Part shown: piece by piece, positions 6,179 to 7,177 of the stretch
How the letters are laid out: every line of letters begins with the position of its first letter
Position numbering within the stretch: position 1 is the stretch's first letter
Assembly (NCBI GenBank): GCA_029261675.1
Contig: JAJDBA010000219.1
Location: 1-7,177, forward strand
Direction of reading: 5' to 3'
DNA from: Nitrospinaceae bacterium
Lineage (GTDB): Bacteria > Nitrospinota > Nitrospinia > Nitrospinales > VA-1
Length of the DNA: 7,177 bases
Notes under the pieces: model-generated
Told to the model about the DNA's origin: nothing
The model's input: only the letters and a program-made list of their open reading frames with translations
The model's database searches: none
Position numbers and translations under genes: made by a program

Positions 6179-6634
6179 ATGTCATACGATAAAGAACTCT
6201 ACCAGCAAGTCATTCTTGACCACAACCGTAAGCCGCGCAACTTTCATGAAATAGAAGGTGCGAGTCATTCCTGTCACGGTGTCAACCCGCTTTGCGGCGA
6301 TGATATAACCGTCTACCTGAATTTGGATGAAGATGATGTGATTAAAGAAGTGAGCTTTCTAGGTTCGGGCTGCGCCATTTCCAAGGCCAGTACTTCCCTG
6401 ATGACTACATTTATTAAAGGCAAAAAAGTTGACTCAGCCAGAAAAATCAAAGAAGAATTTCATAAAATGATTCTTGGGGAAATGGATCCTGAAAAGGATG
6501 AACATAGCCTGGGTAAACTATCTCTCTTTATGGGAATTCGTGATTTACCTTCCCGCGCAAAATGTGCCACTCTTGCATGGCATACCCTCGTCGGTGCTCT
6601 GGATAAAAAGAGCGAAGGAATCAGCACCGAATAG
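6179..6634 (+). CDS. sufU: Zinc-dependent sulfurtransferase SufU
   Basis: A 151-residue IscU-fold protein of the SufU type, normal length. SufU accepts the persulfide sulfur from SufS and passes it to SufBCD, replacing SufE. The zinc/sulfur site is complete: C39 and D41 in NPLCGDD, C65 in GSGCAIS, and C129 in SRAKCATLAW, matching C41, D43, C66 and C128 of Bacillus subtilis SufU. The longer stretch between C65 and C129, including MGIRDLPSRAKC, separates SufU from scaffold IscU. The region before the ATG has only a weak A-rich AAAAGA (6165-6170) and no clear Shine-Dalgarno site. The TAG stop is in the same frame as the next gene, 18 bases before its start. Confidence 0.97.
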   Translation: MSYDKELYQQVILDHNRKPRNFHEIEGASHSCHGVNPLCGDDITVYLNLDEDDVIKEVSFLGSGCAISKASTSLMTTFIKGKKVDSARKIKEEFHKMILGEMDPEKDEHSLGKLSLFMGIRDLPSRAKCATLAWHTLVGALDKKSEGISTE

Positions 6635-6640
6635 GGAGAA

Positions 6641-6647
6641 AAAGGAG
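6641..6647 (+). promoter_or_regulatory. Strong ribosome-binding site for the TTG-started amrS
   Basis: AAAGGAG lies 5 bases before the TTG at 6653. No ATG or GTG lies near it in frame, and the sufU stop closes the frame upstream at 6632-6634. The site therefore selects the rare TTG start. Confidence 0.7.
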
Positions 6648-6652
6648 TTCTT

Positions 6653-7177
6653 TTGTCCCCTCTCCAAAACCCACTAGATACACAAACTCGACCTGGAAAA
6701 TTATTCGAGTGTCTCGATGATGACAACTTGCTTTGTACCGCTTGTGGTCATCTATGCAAACTGCGTCCGGGACAACGTGGTGTTTGCAAAGTTCGATTTA
6801 ATTCCGATGGCACTCTTCTCGTTCCCTGGCAGTATGTAGCGGGACTTCAAAACGATCCTATAGAAAAGAAACCTTTTTTTCACGCCCTTCCGGGAAGCCG
6901 TGCTTTAAGCTTTGGGATGTTGGGATGCGATTTTCACTGTGCCTATTGCCAAAACTGGTTCACCTCGCAAAGCCTGAAAGATGAAGCCTCAACGGTTCGT
7001 ACTCTTGCTGTCACGGCTGGTGAAATTTGCGATCAGGCAGAACAGAAAGGCTCGAAGGTGGTGGTCTCTACTTACAACGAACCCTTGATCACCAGTGAAT
7101 GGGCAGTGGAAGTTTTTCAGGAAGCGAAAAGGAGAGGACTAGGCACAGCCTATGTCTCCAACGGACACGGCACACCC
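6653..7177 (+). CDS. amrS: AmmeMemoRadiSam-system radical-SAM enzyme AmrS, N-terminal half (runs off right edge)
   Basis: This is 175 codons of a gene that continues past the right edge; full family members are about 330-350 residues. It resembles pyruvate formate-lyase activating enzymes but belongs to the AmrS branch. An N-terminal cysteine cluster, CTACGHLC (28-35) followed by GQRGVCKVR with C45, has the zinc-ribbon-like pattern usual in AmrS. The radical-SAM motif is GCDFHCAYCQNW with C92, C96 and C99, which should bind a [4Fe-4S] cluster and S-adenosylmethionine. STYNEPLI and YVSNGHGTP follow, also typical. In known systems it sits with AmrA and AmrB (AMMECR1 and Memo homologues); its exact reaction here cannot be read from sequence. 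It uses a TTG start 18 bases after sufU, so it is probably co-transcribed with the suf operon. Confidence 0.9.
   Translation, partial: MSPLQNPLDTQTRPGKLFECLDDDNLLCTACGHLCKLRPGQRGVCKVRFNSDGTLLVPWQYVAGLQNDPIEKKPFFHALPGSRALSFGMLGCDFHCAYCQNWFTSQSLKDEASTVRTLAVTAGEICDQAEQKGSKVVVSTYNEPLITSEWAVEVFQEAKRRGLGTAYVSNGHGTP

Overview
The window holds one nearly complete SUF-type iron-sulfur (Fe-S) cluster assembly operon on the + strand, flanked by two cut-off radical-SAM genes. The order is: moaA 5' end (minus strand, 107 to the left edge); a 360-base divergent intergenic region; a NifU/Nfu-family gene (468-1208); sufB (1223-2674); a 149-base gap with a terminator-like hairpin; sufC (2824-3570); sufD (3578-4882); sufS (4875-6152); sufU (6179-6634); and the 5' half of amrS, the AmmeMemoRadiSam-system radical-SAM enzyme (6653 to the right edge). 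No tRNA, rRNA, CRISPR array or insertion sequence is visible.

The genes fit one pathway. SufS takes sulfur from cysteine and SufU relays it to the SufB-SufC-SufD scaffold, where SufC supplies ATPase activity. The leading NifU/Nfu-type protein probably carries finished clusters to clients. All key active-site residues are present in SufB, SufC, SufD, SufS and SufU, so the pathway looks functional. There is no SufE, A-type carrier (SufA) or Rrf2-type regulator (IscR/SufR) in view. MoaA and AmrS, at the two ends, are themselves [4Fe-4S] radical-SAM enzymes and so potential clients.

The organism is a bacterium with moderate-to-low GC and clear Shine-Dalgarno sites. A SufU-type SUF operon headed by a NifU/Nfu-like gene, a divergent moaA and a linked amrS do not pin down a phylum. 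A Gram-negative anaerobe or microaerophile lineage (for example Nitrospinota or a deltaproteobacterial relative) is only a guess.

Most of the window is ordinary housekeeping. The main points of interest are these. The first protein has an IscU-like N-terminal domain that has lost all three scaffold cysteines, fused to an intact CxxC Nfu domain. A perfect 7-bp GC-rich hairpin with a T-tract sits between sufB and sufC, inside the operon. A perfect 12-bp inverted repeat lies in the moaA/suf divergent region and is not explained as a terminator. I do not see a wholly new system.
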